The notes below the pieces were generated by a model, which worked only from the letters and a program-made list of their open reading frames with translations, had not been told where the DNA came from and ran no database searches. Shown one piece after another: positions 55,255-63,796 of a DNA stretch of 64,000 bases. The translations under genes were made by a program, and so were the position numbers. Position 1 is the stretch's first letter. Each line of letters opens with the position of its first letter. Origin of the DNA: Paenalcaligenes sp035302345. GTDB taxonomy: Bacteria > Pseudomonadota > Gammaproteobacteria > Burkholderiales > Burkholderiaceae_B. The stretch covers positions 15,639 to 79,638 of the forward strand of contig DATGSS010000099.1 in assembly GCA_035302345.1 (NCBI GenBank), in the 5' to 3' direction.

Positions 55255-55667
55255 TACCATACTCCAAAAAGTTTAAGAGCAAAGACCAGGGTCAGCAGTA
55301 GGCTGATAACAATCACACTGACCGCAGTTTTTTGCGAAGTGGCTTTGTCGTTGCCTTTGCCCACATCGAGAATAAGAAAACGAATCCCGGCACAGAAATG
55401 ATGCAGATAGGACCAAATAAGGACCAAAAAGATTATCTTGACTAACGGGTTGGATGCGACCTTGCTCACGGATTCAAAGGATTCCGGACTGCCAAGACTA
55501 AGGGACAGGATCGGCAAAAGCACTACGGGCAACGCTAAAAAAAGCAATGCCCCACTGATACGATGCAGAATCGACACTTTCGCTGAAGGTGGGAGCCTGT
55601 ACGTCAGGATCTGGCCCACACTAACATTACGAAACTGAGGACGCTGCTTTGGAGCGGTTTCAGACAT
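55254..55667 (-). CDS. sdhC: Succinate dehydrogenase cytochrome b556 subunit
   Basis: A 137-residue membrane protein. The N terminus RPQFRNVSVGQILTYRLPP and SILHRISGALLF are typical of SdhC; the haem-binding His lies in YLHHFCAGIRFLILD. Three helices. It is first in the operon sdhC-D-A-B-E-gltA. Confidence 0.94.
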   Translation of the reverse strand: MSETAPKQRPQFRNVSVGQILTYRLPPSAKVSILHRISGALLFLALPVVLLPILSLSLGSPESFESVSKVASNPLVKIIFLVLIWSYLHHFCAGIRFLILDVGKGNDKATSQKTAVSVIVISLLLTLVFALKLFGVW

Positions 55668-55753
55668 AATGGCCTCGACAAAACATTACTAGAAGAAAAG
55701 CTTAGGTATTATTATTTTGCTCGCCTATGGCTTTCCCGTAACAGGAAGAAATA

Positions 55754-55826
55754 TTGGACGCCACCGAGCTAGCACCGTCCAACGCAATTGAAACAGTATT
55801 TTACGCTAAAAAAAACAGTTTATTAA
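55754..55826 (-). promoter_or_regulatory. Candidate sdhC promoter and leader hairpin
   Basis: On the minus strand TTAATA (55826-55821), a 17-bp spacer and TAAAAT (55803-55798) make a fair promoter, with start near 55791 and a leader of about 120 nt. A 7-bp perfect stem TTGGACG/CGTCCAA (55754-55760 with 55776-55782) lies in the leader. Confidence 0.4.
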
Positions 55827-55886
55827 GTACAACACATAAAAAACACTACCCCTTAAAGCATAAGCAATGACGATCAGGTTAGGCAA

Positions 55887-56660
55887 TCAACTTAAAGAAT
55901 GACGGTAATGAAAACGTTCGGTGACGTATAACCCCCGACGAAACTCCACTGGTCGATCGCCATAAGTATAAGAAATCCGATCCACTTGTAACAAAGGGCT
56001 GCCCTGCGGCACACCCAAGTGCTGTACCGCAGCATCCTGTGCTGCGACAGCACGAATCGCCTCGCCAGCGCGCACCATGCTGACACCAAACTCGCTCTCG
56101 AACCAGGCATACAAGGGCTTTTCATTGGCCCGCACTGTATCGGCATTGATGCCCTTGAAAACCTGACTGGGCAACCAAATATCATCCAAGATCGTAGGCT
56201 GTTCATCAAATGATAATAAGCGCTGGATCCGAATGACAGTGACCCCACTTTTTAACTGTAGGTATTGAGCAATTTCCGCATTGGCTCGCACCCGCATGCA
56301 ATCAATGATCTCACTACTTGAGCGCGGCTGATGACCATCATTAGGTGTGAGCTTTAAAAATCGAAAACGCACTTTGGCCTCGGTGTGCGTAGGCACAAAG
56401 GTGCCCTTACCCTGTCGGCGAATAAGAAGATTGTCAGCGGCCAGCTCGTCGATGGCCTTGCGTACCGTTCCCTGGCTGACCTGAAAGCGGGCGGCTAGCT
56501 CGTGCTCACTAGGGATGGCCTCGCCGGGCCGCCATTCACCTTGATCCAGTCGTTGCAACAAAAGACTTTTAATCTGTTGGTACAACGGGCTGTATGTGGT
56601 GCCGGTCCCTCCTCTGGCCTGCTTGCTCAACGCTTTGACTGATGTTTGCTTATTTGGCAT
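55887..56660 (-). CDS. GntR-family regulator with UTRA domain (HutC subfamily)
   Basis: A 257-residue DNA-binding regulator. The winged helix-turn-helix is at about 22-90 (GEWRPGEAIPSEHELAARF, VSQGTVRKAIDELAADNLL, RRQGKGTFV) and the ligand-binding UTRA domain is at about 110-250. It sits between the sdh operon and mdh, facing away from mdh, as in related genomes. A TCTTATATAAGA palindrome lies about 120 bp upstream of its start, and a nearly identical one is upstream of acnB. HutC-type regulators bind GT...AC palindromes, so it probably controls itself and TCA genes. The effector may be a TCA acid; this is inference. Confidence 0.9.
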   Translation of the reverse strand: MPNKQTSVKALSKQARGGTGTTYSPLYQQIKSLLLQRLDQGEWRPGEAIPSEHELAARFQVSQGTVRKAIDELAADNLLIRRQGKGTFVPTHTEAKVRFRFLKLTPNDGHQPRSSSEIIDCMRVRANAEIAQYLQLKSGVTVIRIQRLLSFDEQPTILDDIWLPSQVFKGINADTVRANEKPLYAWFESEFGVSMVRAGEAIRAVAAQDAAVQHLGVPQGSPLLQVDRISYTYGDRPVEFRRGLYVTERFHYRHSLS

Positions 56661-56991
56661 GGATTAAACCCACAGTAAATACAGTGCACATGCGGAAAGA
56701 GCGTCTAGTGAACGCTGGTTGGTACATAAATTTTGTCGCACATTCTCGCACGGTGGCATACTAAAGTCTATCACTCTTTTATCTTATATAAGACAAATGA
56801 TGTTTGACGCATACGTTATTTTCATCTAGCGTGCGAATTGACAGCTTTTTCTTTTTTATATTTCCAATCGTACTAATAGAGTTAAAATGCAGCGTGAGTC
56901 CCTCGCTAGAAACGACTACCCGTCTCACTCCAAGACGGCTTGACCGGGGCTCACCTGACTAACTCAAGACTAATCATTTGGGAGCCTTCCT
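56661..56991. other. Divergent gntR-mdh regulatory region
   Basis: 331 bp. It contains the palindrome at 56781-56794 and a perfect TTGACA at 56838-56843 on the plus strand, with TATATT 14 bp later (short spacing). GGGAGC near 56979 may be the mdh ribosome site. No ORF. Confidence 0.55.
56781..56794. promoter_or_regulatory. GntR-type operator candidate, gntR-mdh site
   Basis: ATCTTATATAAGAC contains the perfect 12-bp palindrome TCTTATATAAGA and matches the acnB site in 13 of 14 positions. It lies between the divergent gntR and mdh genes. Confidence 0.6.
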
Positions 56992-57981
56992 ATGTCAAAA
57001 CCCGCAATCCGAGTTGCTATTACCGGGGCAGCTGGTCAAATTGGCTATTCACTTTTATTCCGTATTGCATCAGGCGACATGCTGGGCAAAGACCAGCCCG
57101 TTATTTTGCAGCTTTTAGAAATTGAGCATGAAAAGGCGCAAAAAGCTTTACAGGGCGTGATGATGGAACTCGATGATAGTGCCTTCCCCTTGTTGCAAGA
57201 TGTCATTCACTCTAGCGATCCTAATGTCGCCTTCAAAGATGCCGATGCTGCACTGCTGGTAGGCGCACGTCCTCGTGGTCCTGGTATGGAGCGCAGTGAT
57301 TTACTGAAATTCAATGCCGAGATCTTTACCGCTCAGGGCCGCGCCCTCAACGAGGCTGCTAGTCGCGACGTCAAGGTTTTGGTAGTGGGCAATCCCGCAA
57401 ATACAAACGCCCACATCGCCATGAAGTCGGCACCCGATTTGCCCGCAGAAAACTTCACTGCGATGTTGCGCTTAGACCATAACCGCGCTTTGACCCAATT
57501 AGCTCAAAAAGCCGGTGTTCCTGTTGCCGACATTAAAAATCTGATTGTTTGGGGGAATCACTCGCCCACTATGTATCCTGATATCCGCTTTGCCGAGGCT
57601 AACGGCGAATCGTTGGCAGCTAAAATCAATGACCAAGACTGGGTCGAAAACACCTTTATCCCCACGGTAGCCAAACGCGGGGCAGCTATCATTGAAGCCC
57701 GCGGGCTGTCTTCTGCAGCATCAGCGGCCAACGCAGCCATTGACCACATGCGTGATTGGTTCTTGGGGTCCAATGGCCAGTGGGTCACCATGGGCGTGCC
57801 ATCGGATGGTTCTTATGGGATTCCCGAGGGCATCGTGTATGGCGTGCCAGTGATCACTGAAAATGGTACCTACCGCCGCGTTGAAGGTCTCGAGATTGAC
57901 GATTTCTCGCGCGAGCGCATGCAAGTCACTCTTGACGAGCTCCTCGAAGAGCGCGATGGCGTCAAAGACCTGCTCAGCTAA
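56992..57981 (+). CDS. mdh: Malate dehydrogenase
   Basis: A 329-residue NAD-dependent enzyme converting malate to oxaloacetate. NAD motif GAAGQIGYSLLFRIASG near 12-28, substrate Arg loop ARPRGPGMERSDLL near 95-105, catalytic His in WGNHSPTMYPD. This is the cytosolic-like (LDH/MDH subclass) long form used by betaproteobacteria. GGGAGCC lies upstream of the ATG. It is divergent from the gntR gene and 101 bp upstream of prpC. Confidence 0.96.
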   Translation: MSKPAIRVAITGAAGQIGYSLLFRIASGDMLGKDQPVILQLLEIEHEKAQKALQGVMMELDDSAFPLLQDVIHSSDPNVAFKDADAALLVGARPRGPGMERSDLLKFNAEIFTAQGRALNEAASRDVKVLVVGNPANTNAHIAMKSAPDLPAENFTAMLRLDHNRALTQLAQKAGVPVADIKNLIVWGNHSPTMYPDIRFAEANGESLAAKINDQDWVENTFIPTVAKRGAAIIEARGLSSAASAANAAIDHMRDWFLGSNGQWVTMGVPSDGSYGIPEGIVYGVPVITENGTYRRVEGLEIDDFSRERMQVTLDELLEERDGVKDLLS

Positions 57982-58036
57982 AATAACTACAGAAATAATT
58001 TAAATAATCAGTAGCTGCAGATTGTATTCATTTCAC

Positions 58037-58060
58037 GCCCCCAACTATAAAATTGGGGGC
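58037..58060 (+). promoter_or_regulatory. Perfect GC-rich hairpin in mdh-prpC gap
   Basis: GCCCCCAA (58037-58044) and TTGGGGGC (58053-58060) form an 8-bp stem with loop CTATAAAA. No T tract follows; the prpC ribosome site GGAGG starts about 13 bp later. It could be an mRNA-stability element, an attenuator or a pausing site rather than a normal terminator. Confidence 0.55.
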
Positions 58061-58082
58061 AATGTTTATGTTGGAGGATTCA

Positions 58083-59240
58083 ATGACCGATAATAAAACC
58101 GCATCAACCACCAAAGGAAAACGTTCTGTCGCATTGTCCGGTGTTCCCGCAGGCAATACAGCCCTGAGCACAGTCGGTACTGATGGGCATAGCCTACATT
58201 ATCGTGGCTACGATATTTTAGAGTTAGCGCCTGATTGCTCGTTTGAAGAGGTTGCTTATTTATTGATCCACAACAAGCTACCCACCGAAAGTGAGCTCAA
58301 GCAATACAACGAAAAACTACGCGCACGACGCAATCTACCCATGGCGGTCCGCCAGGCATTACAAACTTTGCCTGCTGCAGCGCACCCTATGGATGTTTTA
58401 CGTACAGCGGTTTCTGTTTTGGGGTGTGTCTTGCCCGAGCACGACAGCCAGCCCATCGCTGATGCGTGTGACATTGCAGACACATTGATTGCTTCTTTAT
58501 CCTCTGCCCTGCTGTATTGGTACCATTACTCAAATCATGGTATCGAAATTGAGCTCGAGGGCAAAAAAGGCGGCATTGGTGAGCACTTTCTATACCTGCT
58601 GCACGACGAAAAGCCCTCTGGTAGCTGGGCTCGTGCGATGAACATTTCGATGAATCTATACGCCGAGCACGAATTTAATGCTTCTACCTTTGCGGCTAGA
58701 GTAATCGCAGGTACAGGCGCTGATATCTACGGCGCGATTACCGGCGCCATTGGCGCTTTGCGTGGGCCTAAACACGGTGGCGCTAATGAGGTCGCGTTAG
58801 AGATTCAGCAACGCTATCAAAGTCCCGAAGAGGCCCGCGAGGACATCAAAAAACGGCTGGCCAACCGCGAGGTAATTATCGGTTTTGGCCACCCTGTTTA
58901 CACTGTCTCTGACCCCCGAAATGAGGTTATCAAAGCCGTTGCTAAAACCCTCGCCCAAGAGGCTCAGGACACCCTGCTCTTCGAGGTCGCCGAGGCTATC
59001 GAAGAAACGATGTGGGCAGAAAAACGCATGTTCCCTAATCTGGATTGGTATGCTGCAGTGGCTTATCACTTGATGGGGGTGCCCCGTTTGATGTTTACGC
59101 CGTTATTTGTAATTGCTCGTACTACGGGCTGGGCTGCACACGTGATCGAACAGCGCATGGACAACAAAATCATCCGTCCCACTGCGGAATACATCGGTCC
59201 CGAGCCACGCCCCTTTGTAGCCCTCAAAGAACGCGGCTAA
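58083..59240 (+). CDS. prpC: 2-methylcitrate synthase/citrate synthase (type I)
   Basis: A 385-residue dimeric citrate-synthase family enzyme. The start chosen is the ATG at 58083 with GGAGG five bases before it; the frame opens 30 bp earlier without a site. Active-site segments EHEFNASTFAARV, GPKHGGANEVAL, IGFGHPVYTVSDPR and FPNLDWYAAV contain the catalytic His and Asp residues. PrpC adds propionyl-CoA to oxaloacetate. The other methylcitrate genes (prpB, prpD, acnD) are not here, but prpC next to mdh and acnB is usual in this group, and it may also act as a citrate synthase. Confidence 0.88.
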   Translation: MTDNKTASTTKGKRSVALSGVPAGNTALSTVGTDGHSLHYRGYDILELAPDCSFEEVAYLLIHNKLPTESELKQYNEKLRARRNLPMAVRQALQTLPAAAHPMDVLRTAVSVLGCVLPEHDSQPIADACDIADTLIASLSSALLYWYHYSNHGIEIELEGKKGGIGEHFLYLLHDEKPSGSWARAMNISMNLYAEHEFNASTFAARVIAGTGADIYGAITGAIGALRGPKHGGANEVALEIQQRYQSPEEAREDIKKRLANREVIIGFGHPVYTVSDPRNEVIKAVAKTLAQEAQDTLLFEVAEAIEETMWAEKRMFPNLDWYAAVAYHLMGVPRLMFTPLFVIARTTGWAAHVIEQRMDNKIIRPTAEYIGPEPRPFVALKERG

Positions 59241-59260
59241 TTTTATTCACATAGGATGTT

Positions 59261-59536
59261 ATGACCCAGGCTATCCAACACCGCGCTGACGAACAGTGCT
59301 TTTACTATGAAGAGAATGGCACCCAAGCATATTTGGAATACACCCTATCCCAAAAGGTCATGAGCATCGACCATACTTGGGTGCCTAATGAATTAGGGGG
59401 CCGCGGTATCGCGGCGGCGCTGACGCGTCGTGCTTTAAATATGGCTCGTGAGCAACAATTGCGAGTCCGCCCTGTGTGCACTTATGCGGCCCGTTTCATC
59501 GAAAAGAATCCAGAATACCAAGCACTCTTGGCATAG
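59261..59536 (+). CDS. GNAT-like small N-acetyltransferase (YidJ/COG2388 type)
   Basis: A 91-residue protein with a short GNAT fold: YLEYTLSQKVMSIDHTWVP strand region, then the acetyl-CoA loop ELGGRGIAAALTRRALNMA (about 44-62) and the C-terminal VCTYAARFIEKNPEYQALL. Eukaryotic and bacterial relatives of this size are of uncertain substrate. AGGA precedes the ATG by 4-5 bases. It lies 20 bp after prpC on the same strand. Confidence 0.85.
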   Translation: MTQAIQHRADEQCFYYEENGTQAYLEYTLSQKVMSIDHTWVPNELGGRGIAAALTRRALNMAREQQLRVRPVCTYAARFIEKNPEYQALLA

Positions 59537-59643
59537 TTTTTTTCACTGCAGTAGACCCGTTTAAAAACATGTCTTACCTTTGGGTCTGCCCAAAGGCTGC
59601 AGTGGGCTCGGCAGGCTGTTTTGAACTTTTATTTGTTCACCTA

Positions 59644-59657
59644 GTCTTATATAAGAC
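59644..59657. promoter_or_regulatory. GntR-type operator candidate, acnB site
   Basis: GTCTTATATAAGAC is a perfect 14-bp palindrome. It lies about ten bases before the acnB -35 element and matches the gntR-mdh site at 13 of 14 positions. Confidence 0.6.
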
Positions 59658-59666
59658 ATAAGAGTA

Positions 59667-59703
59667 TTGATTCAGTAGGGGGTAATGCATACAATGTACC
59701 CCC
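59667..59703 (+). promoter_or_regulatory. acnB promoter with overlapping inverted repeat
   Basis: TTGATT (59667-59672), a 17-bp spacer and TACAAT (59690-59695) make a good promoter. GGGGGTA (59678-59684) and TACCCCC (59697-59703) form an inverted repeat across the -10, which could be a second operator or an early RNA hairpin. Confidence 0.55.
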
Positions 59704-59748
59704 AAATCGCATCATTTTTCATCCATTTTTATTTAAATAGGCCGCAAC

Positions 59749-62328
59749 ATGCTGGAATCTTATCGCCAACACGTTGCCGAACGCGCCGCGTTAGGCATTC
59801 CCCCCCTTCCACTGACGGCACAACAAACTGCCCAGGTGATTGAACTACTCAAAAACCCGCCTGCTGGCGAGGCTGAGTTTTTGCTCGAATTATTAACACA
59901 TCGTGTCCCTGCCGGGGTCGATGACGCCGCCCAGGTCAAAGCCTCTTATCTGGCTGCTCTGGCTTTTGGCGAAGAAAAAAACGAGCTTATTGATCCCGAA
60001 CACGCCACCCGTTTACTGGGGACCATGCTTGGGGGGTTCAATATCGCACCCTTGATCAAACTACTGGATAATGACGAGTTGGCACCCACTGCGGCCGAAG
60101 CACTCAAACACACCTTGTTGATGTTTGACGCTTTCCACGATGTCAAAGAAAAATCTGATGCCGGCAATGCGTATGCCAAAGAAATCCTGCAAAGCTGGGC
60201 CGATGGCGAATGGTTTACTAGCCGCCCCGAGGTACCCGAGAGCTTGACCGTCACTGTGTTTAAAGTCGGTGGCGAAACCAACACAGATGATTTGTCACCC
60301 GCACCCGATGCCTGGAGTCGTCCCGACATCCCGTTGCACGCTCTGGCAATGCTCAAAAACCCACGCACAGGCATCGAACCTGATGTCCCTGGCGAGGTCG
60401 GACCGATCGAAAAAATCAAAGCCCTCAAAGAGAAAGGCCACCTAGTGGCTTATGTCGGTGATGTCGTGGGTACCGGTTCATCTAGAAAATCTGCAACCAA
60501 CTCGGTGCTGTGGCATACCGGCGAAGACATCCCCTACGTACCCAACAAGCGTTTTGGCGGTGTTTGCTTGGGCGGTAGTATTGCACCCATCTTTTACAAC
60601 ACCATGGAAGACGCCGGTGCACTGCCTATTGAATTAGATGTCACCAAAATGCAAATGGGTGATGTCATTGAGTTGCGCCCCTACGAAGGCAAAGCCCTCA
60701 AAGATGGCGAGGTCATTGCCGAGTTCAAGCTAAAATCCCAGGTTTTATTTGACGAGGTTCGCGCCGGTGGCCGTATCCCGTTGATCATTGGCCGTGGCCT
60801 GACCGCCCGCGCACGCGAAGCCTTGGATATGGGGCCCACGGATCTATTCCGTTTGCCCGAGCAACCCAAAGACAGCGGCAAAGGCTTTACCCTGGCACAA
60901 AAAATGGTGGGGCGCGCTTGCGGTCTACCCGAGGGCCAAGGCATTCGCCCAGGTACCTACTGCGAGCCTCTCATGACCACCGTGGGCAGCCAAGATACCA
61001 CTGGCCCCATGACACGTGATGAGCTCAAAGACCTAGCATGTTTGGGCTTTTCTACCGATTTAGTGATGCAGTCCTTCTGCCACACATCGGCCTACCCCAA
61101 ACCCGTTGACGTCAAAATGCACCACGAACTGCCTGATTTCATTAGCACCCGTGGTGGCGTTTCACTGCGTCCTGGTGATGGAATTATTCACTCGTGGCTC
61201 AACCGTATGTTGCTACCCGATACAGTAGGTACAGGGGGTGACTCGCACACTCGATTCCCCATCGGTATTAGCTTCCCTGCGGGTTCCGGGTTAGTTGCCT
61301 TTGCTGCAGCTACAGGGGTAATGCCTTTGGATATGCCAGAATCCGTATTGGTACGCTTTAAGGGCGAGATGCAGCCTGGCGTAACCCTGCGCGATTTGGT
61401 CAATGCCATTCCCTATTACGCCATCAAGAACGGTTTATTAACCGTTGCCAAAGAAAATAAGGTCAACGTGTTTTCGGGGCGCATCCTCGAGATCGAAGGA
61501 CTGCCTGATCTCAAAATCGAACAAGCTTTCGAACTCAGTGATGCGTCGGCCGAGCGCTCTGCAGCTGGATGTACCGTGCGCCTAGATAAAGAGCCCATCA
61601 TTGAGTACCTAAACAGTAATATCACCCTACTCAAGTGGATGATCGCCAATGGCTACGAAGACGAACGCACCCTACGTCGTCGCATCGAGGCCATGGAAAA
61701 ATGGCTCGAGGATCCACAACTGCTCGAGCCCGACGAGGACGCCGAATATGCCGCCGTGATTGAAATTGATCTCAATGAAATCCACGAGCCCTTGGTCGCC
61801 TGCCCCAATGACCCTGACGACATCAAAACCCTGTCAGACGTCGCTGGCACGACCATCGACGAGGTATTTATTGGTAGCTGCATGACCAACATTGGTCACT
61901 TCCGTGCAGCCTCGCGTTTGCTCGAAAGCCAAAGCAACCTGCCCACACGTCTGTGGGTGGCTCCACCAACCAAAATGGATCAACAACAGCTCACCGAAGA
62001 AGGGCACTATGGTGTGCTAGGGGTTGCTGGGGCACGCATGGAAATGCCGGGTTGCTCATTATGCATGGGTAACCAAGCCCGCGTACGTGACGGCGCGACT
62101 GTCATGTCCACTAGCACACGTAACTTCCCCAACCGTTTGGGCAAGGACGCCAATGTGTTCCTGGGCTCGGCCGAGCTGGCTGCCGTTTGCTCACATCTGG
62201 GTCGCATACCCACCAAAGAAGAATACCTGGCGGACGTCGGTGTCTTGCAACAAGATCGCGATGACATCTACCGTTATATGAACTTTGATCAAATCGAAGA
62301 GTTCAAGGAAATCGCCGACTCGGTATAA
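59749..62328 (+). CDS. acnB: Aconitate hydratase B
   Basis: An 859-residue iron-sulfur enzyme that interconverts citrate and isocitrate. The AcnB layout has an N-terminal HEAT-like domain (about 1-160), a swivel domain placed early (about 165-370, VKFKVGGETNTDDLSPAPD-type) and the catalytic domains (about 380-855). The 4Fe-4S ligands are in FIGSCMTNIGHF and in GCSLCMGNQ. It is the usual length. Palindromic operator and promoter lie upstream, terminator downstream. Confidence 0.97.
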   Translation: MLESYRQHVAERAALGIPPLPLTAQQTAQVIELLKNPPAGEAEFLLELLTHRVPAGVDDAAQVKASYLAALAFGEEKNELIDPEHATRLLGTMLGGFNIAPLIKLLDNDELAPTAAEALKHTLLMFDAFHDVKEKSDAGNAYAKEILQSWADGEWFTSRPEVPESLTVTVFKVGGETNTDDLSPAPDAWSRPDIPLHALAMLKNPRTGIEPDVPGEVGPIEKIKALKEKGHLVAYVGDVVGTGSSRKSATNSVLWHTGEDIPYVPNKRFGGVCLGGSIAPIFYNTMEDAGALPIELDVTKMQMGDVIELRPYEGKALKDGEVIAEFKLKSQVLFDEVRAGGRIPLIIGRGLTARAREALDMGPTDLFRLPEQPKDSGKGFTLAQKMVGRACGLPEGQGIRPGTYCEPLMTTVGSQDTTGPMTRDELKDLACLGFSTDLVMQSFCHTSAYPKPVDVKMHHELPDFISTRGGVSLRPGDGIIHSWLNRMLLPDTVGTGGDSHTRFPIGISFPAGSGLVAFAAATGVMPLDMPESVLVRFKGEMQPGVTLRDLVNAIPYYAIKNGLLTVAKENKVNVFSGRILEIEGLPDLKIEQAFELSDASAERSAAGCTVRLDKEPIIEYLNSNITLLKWMIANGYEDERTLRRRIEAMEKWLEDPQLLEPDEDAEYAAVIEIDLNEIHEPLVACPNDPDDIKTLSDVAGTTIDEVFIGSCMTNIGHFRAASRLLESQSNLPTRLWVAPPTKMDQQQLTEEGHYGVLGVAGARMEMPGCSLCMGNQARVRDGATVMSTSTRNFPNRLGKDANVFLGSAELAAVCSHLGRIPTKEEYLADVGVLQQDRDDIYRYMNFDQIEEFKEIADSV

Positions 62329-62350
62329 ATGGGTTTATAAATACCCGCAT

Positions 62351-62389
62351 AGCCCCTGCATGCAATATATTTGCGCAGGGGCTTTTTTT
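62351..62389 (+). terminator. Rho-independent terminator of acnB
   Basis: A 9-bp perfect stem AGCCCCTGC (62351-62359) / GCAGGGGCT (62375-62383), followed by seven T. Confidence 0.92.
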
Positions 62390-62463
62390 CGGCAAAAATT
62401 GCCCTGTTAAATTAGAACTGTTAGCAATAGCTATTTTTAATTCTCCGAGCTCCAAGAGGCAGC

Positions 62464-63693
62464 ATGCTGAAATTTGATATTTTTTGCCGCGTCATTGATC
62501 ATTTTGGCGATGCTGGGGTTTGCTGGCGTTTAGCAAAAGAACTAAGCGGTGCCCCCTTTTATGCTGAAGTCCGGCTGTGGATAGACGACCTACCCACCCT
62601 GCAAAAAATCACCGCACAAAACAATCAGATAACAGCGGCCGGGTTGCCTAGTAATGCATCATCAGGTCACCGTAAACTAACGGTCCACCCATGGCCTGCT
62701 GCAAATAATGCACTGGAAAATAGCGACTGGCCAAAGCCTCACCCGATAGTTATAGAGGCTTTTGCAGGGGGAATCCCTGCCGCGGTGCGCACGCAATTGA
62801 CCGCTGATCATCTATGGATAGTTTTAGATCACCTGAGCGCTGAAAAATGGGTGAGTGATTTTCACGGCCTACCGGGATATGCCGATGGATTACAGGCACA
62901 AAAATATTATTTTTACCCTGGTTTTACAGAAAACACAGGGGGACTACTGAGGCAACCAGATCTGCTCTCACAGGTGCAGTACTGGCAATCTCAAACACGA
63001 CTAACCCAATGGCAACGTCTGGCCATTCCCCTGCAGCTAGACCCCACCAGCACGCACCAATTAGCATCGAGCACGGTTTTTTTCATCTTCCAATACCCAC
63101 ATGCTCCGGTTTCAGCGCTTTTACAGTCATTACTACAGCAGGAGCCTATCCCACCGACTACTATATTGTTTGCCGCTGATCAGGATGTGCACTATCAAAA
63201 TGCCCAGCAACTTTTGCGCTCTACAATGCCTGACTCTAGCGAGCCCGCACACTTAAAACCTGCTTCTACTCATGCCCCCACAATAAACCTGATACGACTG
63301 CCCTTTGTGAGTCAGCAACACTTTGATCACTTATTGTGGAGCACCGATTTCAATTTTGTGCGTGGCGAGGACTCATGGGTGCGCGCCCTATGGGCACAAC
63401 GACCTTTTATATGGCAGCCTTACCCACAAAGTGAGTGCACCCATCTGATTAAATTACGGGCCTGGTTACAAAGACTAGATTTACCCTATGCGGCACAAAA
63501 ACTATTCTGGCAATGGAATTCAAATGTCCCGCAGCGAGTGTATACCCATAATTTAGATATTACCGCCCTAGCGCCTGCACCCTTACGGCGTTGGCAACAA
63601 TGTATACGCCACGAGGTGCATAGACTGAGGGCACAAGAACCACTCAGCAGTCATTTAATACAATTTTGTAGGCAGAAATTAAACTCGCACTAG
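62464..63693 (+). CDS. earP: EF-P arginine rhamnosyltransferase EarP
   Basis: A 409-residue GT-B glycosyltransferase that adds rhamnose from dTDP-L-rhamnose to Arg32 of elongation factor P. The N-terminal FDIFCRVIDHFGDAGVCWRLA contains the conserved Asp12 and Asp16 (Asp13/Asp17 in Pseudomonas). The late RGEDSWVRALWAQRPFIWQPYPQ carries the conserved Arg-Gly-Glu-Asp residues of the active site. Slightly longer than the usual 370-400. It lies 103 bp before efp on the same strand, the normal pairing. The dTDP-rhamnose genes are elsewhere. Confidence 0.95.
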   Translation: MLKFDIFCRVIDHFGDAGVCWRLAKELSGAPFYAEVRLWIDDLPTLQKITAQNNQITAAGLPSNASSGHRKLTVHPWPAANNALENSDWPKPHPIVIEAFAGGIPAAVRTQLTADHLWIVLDHLSAEKWVSDFHGLPGYADGLQAQKYYFYPGFTENTGGLLRQPDLLSQVQYWQSQTRLTQWQRLAIPLQLDPTSTHQLASSTVFFIFQYPHAPVSALLQSLLQQEPIPPTTILFAADQDVHYQNAQQLLRSTMPDSSEPAHLKPASTHAPTINLIRLPFVSQQHFDHLLWSTDFNFVRGEDSWVRALWAQRPFIWQPYPQSECTHLIKLRAWLQRLDLPYAAQKLFWQWNSNVPQRVYTHNLDITALAPAPLRRWQQCIRHEVHRLRAQEPLSSHLIQFCRQKLNSH

Positions 63694-63796
63694 TATGCGC
63701 TAATCGATGGCATTCTGATAAAATACAGATAGTCATTTGCAGCTAGACACAATATTTAATTGCATCTAGACGCTATTTATCGGAGTCTCTACCAAA

